Assembly: GCA_015039365.1 (NCBI GenBank)
Contig: WION01000024.1
Location: forward strand, 124,001 to 188,000
Length of the DNA stretch: 64,000 bases
Reading direction: 5' to 3'
Source of the DNA: Amanita rubescens
Lineage: Eukaryota; Basidiomycota; Agaricomycetes; Agaricales; Amanitaceae
Part shown: in pieces, positions 32,572 to 44,142 of the stretch
Layout: each line of letters opens with the position of its first letter
How positions within the stretch are numbered: position 1 is the stretch's first letter
Notes under the pieces: model-generated
What the model was told of the DNA's origin: nothing
Database searches by the model: none
What the model saw: only the letters and a program-made list of their open reading frames with translations
Position numbers and translations under genes: made by a program

Positions 32572-34373
32572 TCATCCATAGTATTTGCGATCGCCCTGGC
32601 CTCCCTGTGGCGGAAAAGCGCTGTCCGTATTATTATCTTCAGGTACCCGTTGTTCACCAAAGCCTTGGAACTGTCCACCCCTGGAAGCGCTCTGGGATCC
32701 CTGAAACGCTACAGCGTAGGGATGCGGTATAGGACCGGGCTCATGTACTTGTCCCTGATTTCCGCTCATCGAAGATGACGCAGCGGACATGGAAGTGGTA
32801 TAAGAAGGAACACTAGCAGGCCTGTTAAGCTGTCTCATCTGCTGCTGTGGATGCCATGCCCCCGCCTGTGGAATTTGCACAGCTCTGAGCATGGGGTGCA
32901 CTTCCTCTTGGAAAGCCATAGGGACGTGAGGAGGAAAGAATCTGAACGGTGTTGGTTGATGGTACTGTCCTTGCGCGCTTTGGCCAGGTGGAACTGCGGG
33001 CCAAACCGTTGGAGCTGGGGTGCGACCAGGTTCGGTATAGACGCCCCGCGCAAGTCGAGACGACACTTCGTTCTGTGCGTGAGGAGAGCCACGGCGGCCC
33101 AAATTTGCATGGGATGAGCCAGGCTCAAAATGCCCAGCACGTGTGGAAGGCGACTCAGATCGCCGGATGGAGGAAGTGTCGCTACCGAATTCTTCATCCC
33201 CCGAGATACTCTCGCTTTCGCTTTCCTGTCCTGGAGCTGATTGGGTCTGGCGTCGTGCTTTCTTGTTGCGGCGCTTGCGCTCACGCTTGTATCCTTCTCC
33301 CCGGGTAACGTCCAACTCCCAGTAACTTCCCTTCCCAGGTTCGGTGATTGGCCTGGGCGTGTTACGGAAGACTTGGTTCAAAGACAAATTGTGTCGGATC
33401 GATCGCTAATTTGTGTGCGCCCTTGTCAGGGTACTGGTCCACGTGAAAAGAAGCTCAAACACGCACCTTCCATGCACCTTTGTTGTCGTTTTTGAAGAAT
33501 TCAAATCTGTTTTCGATGGCTTCATATATTCCCTTGAGGGTCAGCTTTTTCTGAGGGCTTCCATAGATGGCGAGTTTAATCAATACAGGTAATGGCTGAG
33601 ATGGTTTACGGTTTGCAGGAGGGTCTGGCAGACAGTTGAGGTTGACGGGTTCGCCGGGTGGCAATCCCAACTGGTGGCGCAGGTAGTCCCCTGCGTCCGG
33701 GTATGCGGGCATACCCATCCCATGATGATGCAGTGCAGTCGGCGCCACTGTCGGCGAGGCAAATCCAGAGGAATTACCTGACCCTGGCGACGAGGAAGAA
33801 GCTGACGTTTCTGTCCTTTGAGGTTGCTGATGCAAGCGTCTTGACCCAACCGGTGGCGAGGTCGCCAACGGTACAAATCCATGATGGGGGAGGCCGTAAC
33901 TGACGCCAAGTGACTGGTTCTGGCCCTGCTGGTGGCTGCCTCGAAAATGCGGGTACTGTCCAATGAACTGTTGAGCGTCGCCACCGAAATTGGGAGTGGC
34001 GCTGTGCTTTCGAGGTGTTCAGCGTCCGCAAAATTCGGAGAATGATTCCCACGGCACGTACCAATGAGGCAGGGAGCGAATGCTCGGGTGGAAGTGCGAA
34101 GTCACGTCGGGCTGGGGACTGGACTGGTGAGATGGCGTAGGTTGACGGGTCGAATGGAGTATCTTCTTGAGATCGCTCATAGTTTAATTCTTGACTTTGA
34201 GTTTGTTGGTTGCTTGATCGAAGTGGGCCGCGATTGCCGAAGCTGCCGCCGCCGCCTCCTCCTCCTGGTGAACCGGCCTCTGAGCCTTCAGAAGTTGGAT
34301 AGTAGTAAGAGCGCGGGATAGCTTCCGGTGAGGCCTGGAATGGGTAATTACGCTGATCACAAGTCTCATACAT
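32572..34373 (-). CDS. Forkhead-domain transcription factor
   Basis: Three exons: 34373-34062, 34006-33467, 33405-32572; 561 residues. The forkhead domain spans the second intron, about residues 246-310: [59 protein letters not shown], then a basic wing ([10 protein letters not shown]). It would bind DNA through the recognition helix SIRHNLSLN. The N-terminal half is serine/glycine/proline-rich and the C-terminal third glutamine/proline-rich, both probably disordered. The frame extends a little upstream of the chosen ATG without a better start, so an earlier exon is possible. The tight sequence does not let me assign it to a particular Fkh/Fhl subgroup. Confidence 0.9.
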
Positions 34374-35436
34374 TTTCTTTTTTGGAACTACGCTATTAGC
34401 CTGGGCTAGGGCTAATTTTGGACCCACAATCGCAAATAGGGTGATACAGATGTGGGAGAACAAAAGGCAAACGGGGATAACAGTCAGTGTTAATTAGCAG
34501 TACCATAAATGGTATACGCACTGTGATAGTGCGTGACAACGTGTCGCAGTGGCGACGAGGTTAAGACGTGGAGGGCGAAGGATTCGGAGAGAGGAAGTAG
34601 TACTCGTATGAGGGTAATAGAACACCTTGACATGGCAAGTTTTACAGCCTTTATAAACGAATGGCGTTGTGGGCGTTGGTTTACCGACCAAGCGAAGGAA
34701 ATTACCAAATTAGGTAAAAAGCGGGACGGCTGTTTGCCGAGGGTGCTGCGGAAAATAGCCATGGATTGGGGCGGGCACATATTTCTGCTGAACACATGGC
34801 GACCGAGGGAAAAACGCCTCGTGGAGATGGGGCGCGGGAATATCCCGCCCCTCGAATATTTCCTTTTTGCGTAAAACATGGAAAAGGAAAGACCATAAAT
34901 GGATTATTGTGGATTGGTACCCATCTACGTTTTTTCGGATCTAACTGATTGAGGAAATTTAAGAAGCCCATATGGAAATTTGGATGAAGAAAGCGGCCCA
35001 GCGACGTTCCGCGGATGTTTTGGAATGGTATTCGGCAGGGTGGTTGCTAGAGGACATGGTGTCAATTCTAGACAGTTTATAGGTCCGTCAAAAGTCAAAA
35101 ACTCTATTTCTAAGGATATTGGCCCAGTTTGGCAATTCTAACGTCTGAAGTTGCCATGTAGGGTAAGAAATGGAACTTGTCGATTTAGGGTGTGGGCGTT
35201 AGAGTGGATGTGCCTGATCCCTCCGTCGTCTCGAGGTGAATTTGACGACACTGTCGAGGAAACAAAAAAAAAACAATTTCGATCAACTATTGTTCGACAC
35301 CAGAGGTGCAATTTGTATATCAACTAAAAGAAACAATAAGGAAGTAACTAGTTCTGGCTAAGAGCACGAGATGAATCATATGATAGACAAGAGTAAACAG
35401 AGAAAAATGCGTATCGTCCCCAAAGTGGAACCGTGT
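34374..35436. other. Intergenic, upstream of the forkhead gene
   Basis: About 1 kb without a supported gene. Near 34840-34860 an inverted GGGCGCGGGAATATCCCGCCCC is visible and could bind a factor. Other open frames have no splice or domain support. Confidence 0.4.
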
Positions 35437-36201
35437 CTAAGGAATGATGCCGTCCAAGTCTCCTTCCTTTACTCGAATTTCTACTACTTCCACCTCGTAG
35501 TCCGGAAGACCAGAGTTTGACAATGCGGATGATGAGACGAATCCTCGAGAATTTGGGGGTGAAGTCGAAGCAACGTCTATTAGCGTTGTTAGCTGCCGCG
35601 GCATAGGAGGGAGAACAGATCAAGGAACGAACATCGGTCTTTGATGTAAGGGGGTACAAATAGATCCTGTATGCAAAAAATACCTGAGGTAAATACCCAG
35701 AGTAACCGGGAAAAGTCTCAAGTAGCTTGCCTGATTCCAAACAAAGCCCTGGCTCTTATGAATGGTTAGAATGGGCCTGAGGGCATACATAGGTCTATGG
35801 TGCTTCTTTCTGTTGCGTTTCCTGTCCTCTGGTTCAGGATCGGCCACTTTCTGCTTTCCCTTTACGTCCTTCTGGGATTCCCCGGAGGGCTTCTGTCTGC
35901 CTGATTCAGAGTCTATGTGGTCCTCGTCCATGTCCATGTCCATGGCATGTGTGACGTCGGCAGGAGCACTGTTTCGGAGTTCGTCGTCATCCTTGTCGTC
36001 GGTGTCGCTAGAGATGGGCTCATCACGGAGGGCTGCTGACCTTGGGTAGTCATCATCGTCCTCTGAGCAGGAATCCGAGCAACTATCGCTATAATCGTCA
36101 TCGTCGTATGGGATCTGCTCGTAGCAAGCCCAGGTTGGGGGCGAGGCGGCTCGACCGATGGTACGACGGCGGAAGTAATAGGAATTGGCAGCGGAGGTCA
36201 T
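35437..36201 (-). CDS. Small acidic protein of unknown function
   Basis: Three exons: 36201-35731, 35666-35633, 35576-35437; 214 residues. The first intron uses a GC donor (CAG|GCAAGC). The N-terminus (SYYFRRRTIGRAASPPTWACYEQI) and the C-terminal block (RPILTIHKSQGFVWNQDLFVPPYIKDR, then a tail ending GDLDGIIP) look conserved in kind, while the middle is a disordered acidic/serine stretch. I believe similar proteins occur in other Agaricomycetes but know no function. It is divergent from THG1 with 170 bp between ATGs. Confidence 0.78.
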
Positions 36202-36371
36202 TGTGAGTTACGTTGAAGGTGGACTTGGTGGTACAGACACGAGGACAGGTGGGTTGCGGGTTGCGACTGCAGCGCTGAAGCACGCTGGTGTCACTAAGTA
36301 CTGTGAAGAGCCGTGACTCCGGCTTACTCCCCTTAATTAGTATTTCCTTTTCGGGACAAACATCCCTTATC

Positions 36372-37699
36372 ATGGCCAATTCCCTTTTCGCATACGTCCG
36401 CAAGTACGAACTCCCAGATCCACTCCTGCCTGGAGCCTTCATTGTCTTCCGCCTCGACGGCCATGCTTTCCACAGGTATCTGAGCCTCTCTAATTCCTCC
36501 CGATCTAACCCTGTCTTTCAGATTTTCAGAAGTGCACAACTTTGGGAAACCCAACGATCTGAGGGCTCTGCAGCTCATGGACCACGCTGCAACAGCTGTT
36601 ATGGAGGAATATCCGGATATCATCCTAGCATTTGGGGAATCTGACGAATATAGGTTCGTATATGCGCTCAGAATCACATCTTACCACTGTCGGCGACTGG
36701 TACTTATATGCGCCTGATATCCAGCCCTTGAGGCACGCCAGCAGTTGGTGTATTATCATGCAATTCTGATCAGTGGTCTACACATACAGCTTTTTATTAC
36801 GACGGCAGACAACCCTCTATAACAGGCGCCAGGCGAAGATCGTGTCCACGCTCACCTCGTATTTCACCTCGTGTTACGTTTTTTACTGGTCACAGTACTT
36901 CCCGGACACGCCGTTACGGTACCCACCCTCCTTTGATGGGCGAATCATTCTTTACCCGACGCAACGGGAAATACGCGATTATTTTGCGTGGAGACAGGCT
37001 GATAGTAAAGTTTTATCTTCTTAATGCATGCACTCTTATTCGACTTGCCTACACAAGCTCATATCAATAATCTCTACAATACCGCATTTTGGGCTCTTGT
37101 GCAGCAAGGTGGCGAGACGACGACTCAAGCCCATGCTACGTTGCGCGTGAGCAAAACGAATTCTGTTTATGAAAAGATCTTACGCCGAGAGTTGCCAGGG
37201 AACTTTATCGAAAGATAAACACGAAATACTCTTTGGTCGTTTTAATATGAATTATAACGAGATCGATGAACGATTTAAGAAAGGAAGCATACTTGTACGC
37301 CAGGAGGTGAGATTTACGTTGCTGAGGAGTCTCAAAGCTCACGCCCCTCCTCAAGATCGCTTCATCACCCCCTACTTCCGGATTAAAAGAGGTTGGTGGA
37401 ACGTTTGACACGCCTGAAAAGGTGCTGACATTCACAGCAGACCGGGAACGACCCTGGACCGTCCACTGGTCCGCCAGATCGAAAGGTATGCGTTATCCTT
37501 TCTTTTGTCCCATCTCAATTGAAGTTCTTTCCAGCAAACGGAAGGGACGGATGGAATGGACGATCCACCGCCAAAAGCTGAACAAAAGGAGGCGAGCAAA
37601 AAAAAGAAAGGCGAAGCGAGACAAACCAAAATAGAATTATTGCATTGCGACATCATTAAAGATGCCTTTTGGGACTCGAGGCCTAGGCTTTTGGCCTGA
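36372..37699 (+). CDS. THG1: tRNA-His guanylyltransferase
   Basis: Seven exons: 36372-36475, 36522-36653, 36790-37004, 37058-37146, 37199-37306, 37438-37485, 37535-37699; 286 residues. Thg1 adds G at position -1 of tRNA-His by 3'-5' addition. The catalytic metal sites are visible at [15 protein letters not shown] and [35 protein letters not shown] follows. The C-terminus is a lysine-rich linker then [18 protein letters not shown]. The fifth intron (131 nt) is long for this region and the short exon after it is the least certain part. Its 3' end faces UBP8 with 131 bp between stops. Confidence 0.9.
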
Positions 37700-37830
37700 G
37701 TTTCACCCTTTAAATTTTCCAGTTGACTACTGCTAATAGGTAGCAAGGGATCCAGAGACGGTACATGTCTATATGTTATTGCTGTATCTAAAAAGACAGG
37801 GTATAATGACGAAGCTCGCTGATCTTCTGG

Positions 37831-40047
37831 CTATACAGTAGCCAGTAGAGCATCCTCAAGCTCCTTCATCCGAGCCGCTTCCTTCTCCTTCTCCATTTCT
37901 CTCTCCTTCGCGGCTTCTGCCTCGCGTGCTCGAACGTACGAAGGGGTCATAACGGGTTTGTAATCCAAATGTCGCTTGACATAAAAACACATGTACGCCG
38001 CCGATTTCAGACATGCGCCTAGACTGGTATGTGTAACCCTATAACAACATTGTCAGGTCGCACGGAATTCCGGGAATACCAGACTGACTTGTCATCGTCG
38101 AAACGGTACCACTACAAGTTAGTTCCACGGGAAATCACATGAGCTTTTGTGCCAGGCACGGATACAAAAACGTACCTCATCTCCAAAACGAGCGAAATTG
38201 GTATAATGACCATTGTTCATCTGACCTTCATGATTGATCACCGCAAAGAGATCATATTCGTACATGCCGTCGGGCCCAACGAAGCTATGAATATTCGCGG
38301 GGGGTAAATATTAATTAACCGCAAAAGTCAAAATGCTCACGAGGCCGGCATCCCACCGTTCTCCTTCTCTGCTTCGCGCATGTACAGGGTCGTGTACGGC
38401 GCCATATTTAGCGTTGCGGGAAAATGTATTTGTGTTCCAATTTTGCGCGTTGTCGTTTTGTCCGTCGCTTTTTGCTCAAAACGCTATGTATGCAAACAAA
38501 ACCTCAGAGCGAGGGACGTATGCCTGCATATGCGGTACATTACCTTGAACTGAAAGCTTAGAACTGGAGGTAGCCTCCGGATGCTCAACCGTTTGCTGGC
38601 TTCCTGCGGGAATCAGTTTAGATCCCTCCGCGACGGTGTGAGAATGTATAAGACGTCTAACTTACATGCGCCGCTTTCCCACATTTTGCGCAACTGTATT
38701 CTTTGGATGCCAGCTTCTCTGGCTGAGTATATCTATAGCAACGTTTCAGTAAATTTAGAATCGGAACTAATGTTAAACTTGCCGTCGTAAACAAGCCGCG
38801 AGAGAGTTCTCACCCGATCCGATTTCTCCCCCTTTGCCTTTCAGCTCGAGGCTGATGTCGAGTATGGGGTCGACGGTGGTTGTGACGTTCTTGCAGCGCT
38901 CGCATTTCACGTTACTCTGAAGTTGCCCTGCAAAGGTAGAGTGGATGATGCAGTTGCAAGAAACTTCGGTCGAGCCACGCGACGTGGCGTGGATTTGGCT
39001 TAATGCAGATATAAAAAATTCATGTGCGTCTTGCTGAGCATACCCTGCCAGCTCGGCGGAGGCTCTCCAAGTCGTGGCTAGGAATGTATACGGACCATAT
39101 GGCGTGCTGTCATCAGAAAAAGTCTAGAGATCATTCTAAACTGATGCCCAAGAAAAGTAAAATGACGGCTTTACCTCGGCAAAAAGTTTGTCCATTTCGC
39201 AGCAAGTACAATTTTCATTTTTACACTGCTTCCAATTGTGTTTATCCCCGAGGAAATAATTCCTGAGAAGGGGATTATGGACAAAGGACTGGAGCACGAC
39301 GTTAAGGAAGCATGTTTGACCTAAATTAAGGAGCCCTCTTCTCCCTGTTTATCATTCTTCCATTAATATTGAGTTTGATGAGGATGATGACCAACCTTGG
39401 CATGGGACGGCATTCGCTCCCTCAAGCGCAGCAGTGTCTTTCTCACCAGGTACCCATGGCTGGAACGGTTCACGACGCTTGTTGAGCACTTTTTGGAATC
39501 AACAACAAAAACTTTTCTTGAACCGAAAGCCTAACCTTGGAACCTGGTGTGCTTTTCTTCAGCGTTGAGAGTCGTGGATACAAATACGGTGTTGAGTGCT
39601 GATTCGTATATGAAATTGTCGCACTCGGAACAGTAGACGCATCCTGTCTTTGCGTCTACACCTGCATTCGATGAATAAGGTTGAGACAGGGAAACATAAA
39701 CATCAACGAACAGAATAAATGACTTTCTTCTCTCAAGTGGTTGACTACATGATTGTCCGACCAACATCCAGCGTAGTCGCAGTGTAAGCACACGAAAGGG
39801 CGGAACAACGACAGATCACACGTTCCACAGGTTGGAGCAGCGATCTGGCCAGGATGATTAATGCTAATACTTGAATATGCCAACAGAAACGTACCTTGCG
39901 TCTCTTATTGTTTGGACCTCTAACTACCTGAATCCTGTTTGCAGACCACCCAATGGCAGTCGTATACTTGTCCATAATACTCCTCTTGCCGTCGTCGGCA
40001 AGTGCATCAGTCATATGGCTGCACGTAGGTTCGGCATCTGTCTCCAT
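37831..40047 (-). CDS. UBP8: Ubiquitin-specific protease of the SAGA deubiquitinase type
   Basis: Twelve exons: 40047-39895, 39844-39712, 39661-39536, 39488-39396, 39344-39175, 39123-38783, 38732-38666, 38603-38544, 38483-38341, 38284-38176, 38111-38089, 38038-37831; 541 residues. An N-terminal ZnF-UBP (CSHM..., PTCGTCDLSLFRPFVCLHC, CVYCSEC) precedes a USP catalytic domain with Cys box GLLNLGQTCFLN, QQDAHEFF, zinc pair (CERC; CAKCG) and His box NNGHYTNFARFGDEWYRFDDD. This architecture and length match Ubp8/USP22, which removes ubiquitin from histone H2B. The sixth intron uses a GC donor (CG|GCAAGT). The last exon ends in a charged helix. Confidence 0.9.
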
Positions 40048-40224
40048 GGGCGCATCCAGCACCGCGTTCACCCTGAAAAGCTTCTTAGCCTGGATCAGTG
40101 ATGGTCAACACTCTTACCTGACGGAGAGAATGGAATGGCGCTCGTGTAGCGCCGCGTGCCACGGACCGGTCACACGCTTGGGTTCGTCGCGTTAGCGTGA
40201 CAGTCGCGCTCGCTTGACTTTTGC

Positions 40225-40980
40225 ATGCTTGGAAATTCTCTGTTTGGCTGGATTGTAGACTGGACAAGACAGAAGTATATCTCGCCATCGCGTACTCTCG
40301 ACAGAACGCAAGCATGTATCTTCTGCGGTGTTTCGAGAGAGAAGGGGTTTGAAATTTTGTGGGAGGTAACCCCAGTTACACGTTGCATGTTTGAGTTTCC
40401 CATTTTCTGAACGAATTAACAGAACGAGAAATACGTTGCGTTTAAGGATCACAAGTCAGCATCCAGATATCATTTTCTGGTGGTGCCCAAGGAACATATC
40501 GGTTCGTTTCCGTTTGGCTAGCTATTAAAATCACACGAAGGACAGGGATTTCAAAGGCAACGTGAAATTCCTTAGGTACTCAGATGCAATGATGTGTTGG
40601 TGATTCCCCTAGAAGCGTCTTACATGAGCGATCTTAATTTTCTATCTAGTGAGAGAAATGCATGACGTTGGGAAACAGCTGATGCACGACCGTGGTATTC
40701 CCCCTGTCATGCGGAGGTGAGACTCCCGGTCCCATATGTAAAGAAAGCTTCGTCAACGCCGCCGACTAGGATGGGGTTTCATATTGCCCCGTTTCATTCT
40801 GTCGAACACCTCCATTTGCATGTACAAGCACTCCCCTATAAATCTCCATGGAGAGCCGCGAAATATCCTGTTTTTCCTGGCTATGGAAGTTGTATAAAAG
40901 GATTTAGTTGGTTCGTTGAAATTGAGCAAGCCATTCAGATACTAGAGCGTGGCAAGGCCGTTCAAACTTTGCCATGCTGA
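40225..40980 (+). CDS. HIT-domain nucleotide hydrolase
   Basis: Five exons: 40225-40365, 40423-40501, 40557-40595, 40650-40716, 40770-40980; 178 residues. The reading CIFCGVSREKGFEIL, FKDHKSASRYHFLVVPKEHI, LREMHDVGKQLM and the histidine triad HLHLHVQALPY identify a HIT protein; HIT enzymes hydrolyse nucleoside phosphoramidates or dinucleotides through the middle histidine. The C-terminal extension (KGFSWFVEIEQAIQILERG) is typical of a fungal HIT subgroup I know only as hypothetical. The gene is easily missed because only its last exon makes a visible ORF. It is divergent from UBP8 (177 bp between ATGs). Confidence 0.87.
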
Positions 40981-41548
40981 TCGGTGTCGACTTCTACAAA
41001 CCCCGACGTTCCACGGGAAGGAATAATGATCCCAGTTAACGGTGAAATGGAAACGAGCTAACTAAAATATGTACCTCCATCGCCGCCGGCCTTCTGTTAC
41101 GTCATATCCAAACAGGTGCTAGAGATAGTTACTTTTGACAGAGACTTCACGCTAAATTACTTGACGAGCATCGTCTGTGGATTGGCTCCAACGTCCGTAA
41201 GTCCTTCACTACGCTGCTGGATTTATTTTGCTTCCTTACTGCTTCTGCTACTTCTGTGCCGAGTTCAGCGTTTTTGCAGCCGATGGCGCCCGTACTTAGG
41301 TCACGTAATCAAAGTCAACCGAGTAGCACGGTGCTAGGGCCTGCTTCGGCAAGTTGAATTGGTATCCCAGACCTTACTAGGAAGGTTAAGTCGTCTGCGT
41401 GCGAGATAATGCCAACTCGGATGATTGGTGCCATTATATTCATCGGCAGACCGGGGCTCCGTTGTATGGCAGCTCTGCCTTAAAAAGAGAGGGGAATCTC
41501 AGCGGTACTTCACGCATCGTTGTGTTTTCCCAACCTCGTTCCTTGGAC
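40981..41548 (+). other. Intergenic, promoter side of oxalate decarboxylase
   Basis: No gene supported. The sequence just before the ATG (CTGCCTTAAAAAGAGAGG near 41474) has a TATA-like TTAAAAAG. Confidence 0.4.
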
Positions 41549-43911
41549 ATGTTTCGGGGGCAAATTATCAGCTGTGTATTTGCTGTTCTCCTTGCAGGTC
41601 ATGCTTGTGCTGCCCCTGCCAGTTCTAATGACCGATCCCCATCACCTACCACCAAGGCCGCCGCTGCCAGCTACACAGGTCCGAAGATCAGCACGGATCC
41701 TAACTATCCTCTCTTTAATGCAGCTAGCTCTAACCCAGAGCCCAAGCGCGGAAATCTAGGGGCTAATGTTCTCGGACCTCAAAACCTACCGATTGAATTA
41801 CAAAATTCTGATGCACTGGCACCACCAACTACGGATCATGGCACCATGTGCGTCTTCCTAGTTATTAGGTGTTTTCCTAGCTCAGAGATCATTCTGCAAG
41901 TCCCAATCCTAAGTGGTCGTTCAGTCTAAGCTCCAACCGTCTAGCAAATGGAGGATGGGCTCGACAGCAAAATGGCGAGCGAAGCATTTAGAAATCCGTG
42001 ATTAAGTGCTCAACCGAAGTTTACAGTTGCGTCCATGCCTATCGCAACTCGTACGTGAAGCAGCTGCTTTCGTTGAATTATCGGCTCATGTGATTATATT
42101 TTTTTAGAAATGGCAGGTGTTAACATGCGTTTGATACCAGGTTCTATCAGGTTTGTATAGCATTACTTCTGCATGTCGTACTGTACAATGAACTTGCCCA
42201 AGAGAATTACATTGGCACAATACTGGAGAGTGGGCATACGTCCTCAAAGTTCGTGACTCTAGCTTTAACGTTGTCATCAGCACCAGTTAACCCTTCTTTA
42301 GGGTAGTGTACAGGTATCAGCTGTTGACCCCAAAGGCAGAAATTATGTCGCCACGGTCGTATGTCCCTGCATTTCTGAGACACCGCAAGCACCTGACACT
42401 TCGACAGAACCAGGGAGATCTGTGGTATTTCCCTGCCGGAATTCCACATTCATTGCAGGCTACAAATGCGGATCCGAGCGGAAGTGAATTTCTTCTGGTT
42501 AGTGCCTCCAGCTTTAATGCGAAAATAGACCTTGATTTATGTTAAGATATTTGACTCTGGTGACTTCAGTGAGGATTCCACGTTCCTGGTAGGCATGTCA
42601 ATCAGTCTAGTGACTGTCAATGACGTAGTCAAAATTGCAGTTGACCGACTGGCTGGCACACGTGCCTGCTGAAGGTGGGTATGCCATAAACTATCTGAAC
42701 ATTTACTAACAAGGCAACTTCACTCCTCAGTGATTGCCAAGAACTTCGGGACGTAAGTACAAGATTAACGTAAATCTCGCACGTCTAATCGTGTAATGAT
42801 AGAGACATACAAACGTGGGCAAATATACCAGCCAACGAACTTTACATATTCCCCGCCAGTAAGCCGAGGAGCGTTGCGTGCTGATTTGTCAAACACCTAA
42901 CCTCTATTCTCAAGATTTACCGGAGCCCGATAGCGCTGCACCACAGAGTCCTCAAGGAACAGTGGAGAACCCGTTTTCGTTCCCCTTGTCTCAGGTCAAG
43001 CCGACGCAACTTGCGGGAGGTACCGTCAAGGTTGTGGATTCTACCACCTTCAAAGCTTCGGTAACTGTTGCAGCGGCAGGTGCGCTAGCCCACGGCTAAC
43101 AATTTTTCACTCAACCCACATCCATCTCCATTAGAGGTAACCATTCAACCTGGAGGCATGCGGTAAGCTTCAAACCGTATACGACTTTTCTACCTAACAA
43201 GTCTCCAGAGAACTTCACGTAAATTACGGCTATGGCTAGCCGTCCTTGAATTGACACACTGTTTACAGTGGCATCCAACCGAAGACGAGTGGAGCTTCTT
43301 CCTGTAAGTTGTCATTTGCGTACATACAAGCCAATTTGCTCAACGATAGCAGTCAAGGTCAAGGTCGAATGACAATATTTGCTTCCCAATCAGCTGCGAA
43401 GACTTTTGACTACCAGGTTGGTGTACCTATACGTCGTCACTTGCTCGTAATCACGCCGACAAATTTTGCAGGCTGGGGACATTGGTCAGTATATCTTAAC
43501 CATTCTTCCTCCTCGCTGACAGGAAGGGTGAAGGTTATGTTCCTGCAAGCTATGGTATGGCATATCTTTCTTCGCATCCTAGTAGACTAACCGGGAATCT
43601 CAGGACACTACGTCGAGAACACCGGAAATACCACCCTTGTTTACTTAGAGATTTTCAAATCTGGTGCGTTCAACGAACAGGACGTGCATCTGCGCTAACT
43701 GACATGCCATCAGGTGTATTCCAGGATGTTAGTCTTAATCAGGTAGGTCTTCGATATACATCAATTACTTTTGGAACTAGAAAATATTCGGCAGTGGCTA
43801 GCGCTAACTCCTCCAGAAGTGGTGAAGGCACATTTAGGGATACCCGACGCGACTGTGGCTTTGCTCAGCAAGACGAAACAGACCGTGGTTGGACCTGATC
43901 GCAACCTCTAG
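41549..43911 (+). CDS. Secreted bicupin oxalate decarboxylase
   Basis: Twenty-one exons starting 41549-41847, 41901-41974, 42027-42050, 42108-42150, 42203-42248 and ending 43714-43742, 43795-43911; 442 residues, all phases consistent. A signal peptide (MFRGQIISCVFAVLLAGHACA) is followed by two cupin domains. Manganese-site motifs are present in both: RELHWHNTGEWAYV with FPAGIPHSL, and RELHWHPTEDEWSFF with VPASYGHYVENTGN. The enzyme splits oxalate to formate and CO2; wood and litter fungi secrete it to control oxalate and acidity. Intron 2 uses a GC donor (ATG|GCGAGC), exon 14 (43209-43218) is 10 nt and exon 17 (43472-43484) is 13 nt. No defect is seen, so it should be active. Confidence 0.93.
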
Positions 43912-44142
43912 CACTAATTGTAACATTAATCTAATCGCAAGCATCACATCGCCGTAAATTTAGGGAGACATCCACTGGAGGAAATTTACGCATGCAGTTG
44001 TATACTTGTAAATGTCTTGTGGTTAGCTTTCGTAAATACTATGCGGAACTAAGGATCGGCTAGTCTCCAATATGCTATTTAATATTGGTGAGAAGTGAGA
44101 ATGTGAGGGAAGATGTTCTGATCGTGCAGATACGGAAAACCG

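Noticed and set aside
34533..34874. + strand ORF of 113 codons upstream of the forkhead gene
   Set aside because: No domain, no splice support, and overlapping minus ORF equally open.
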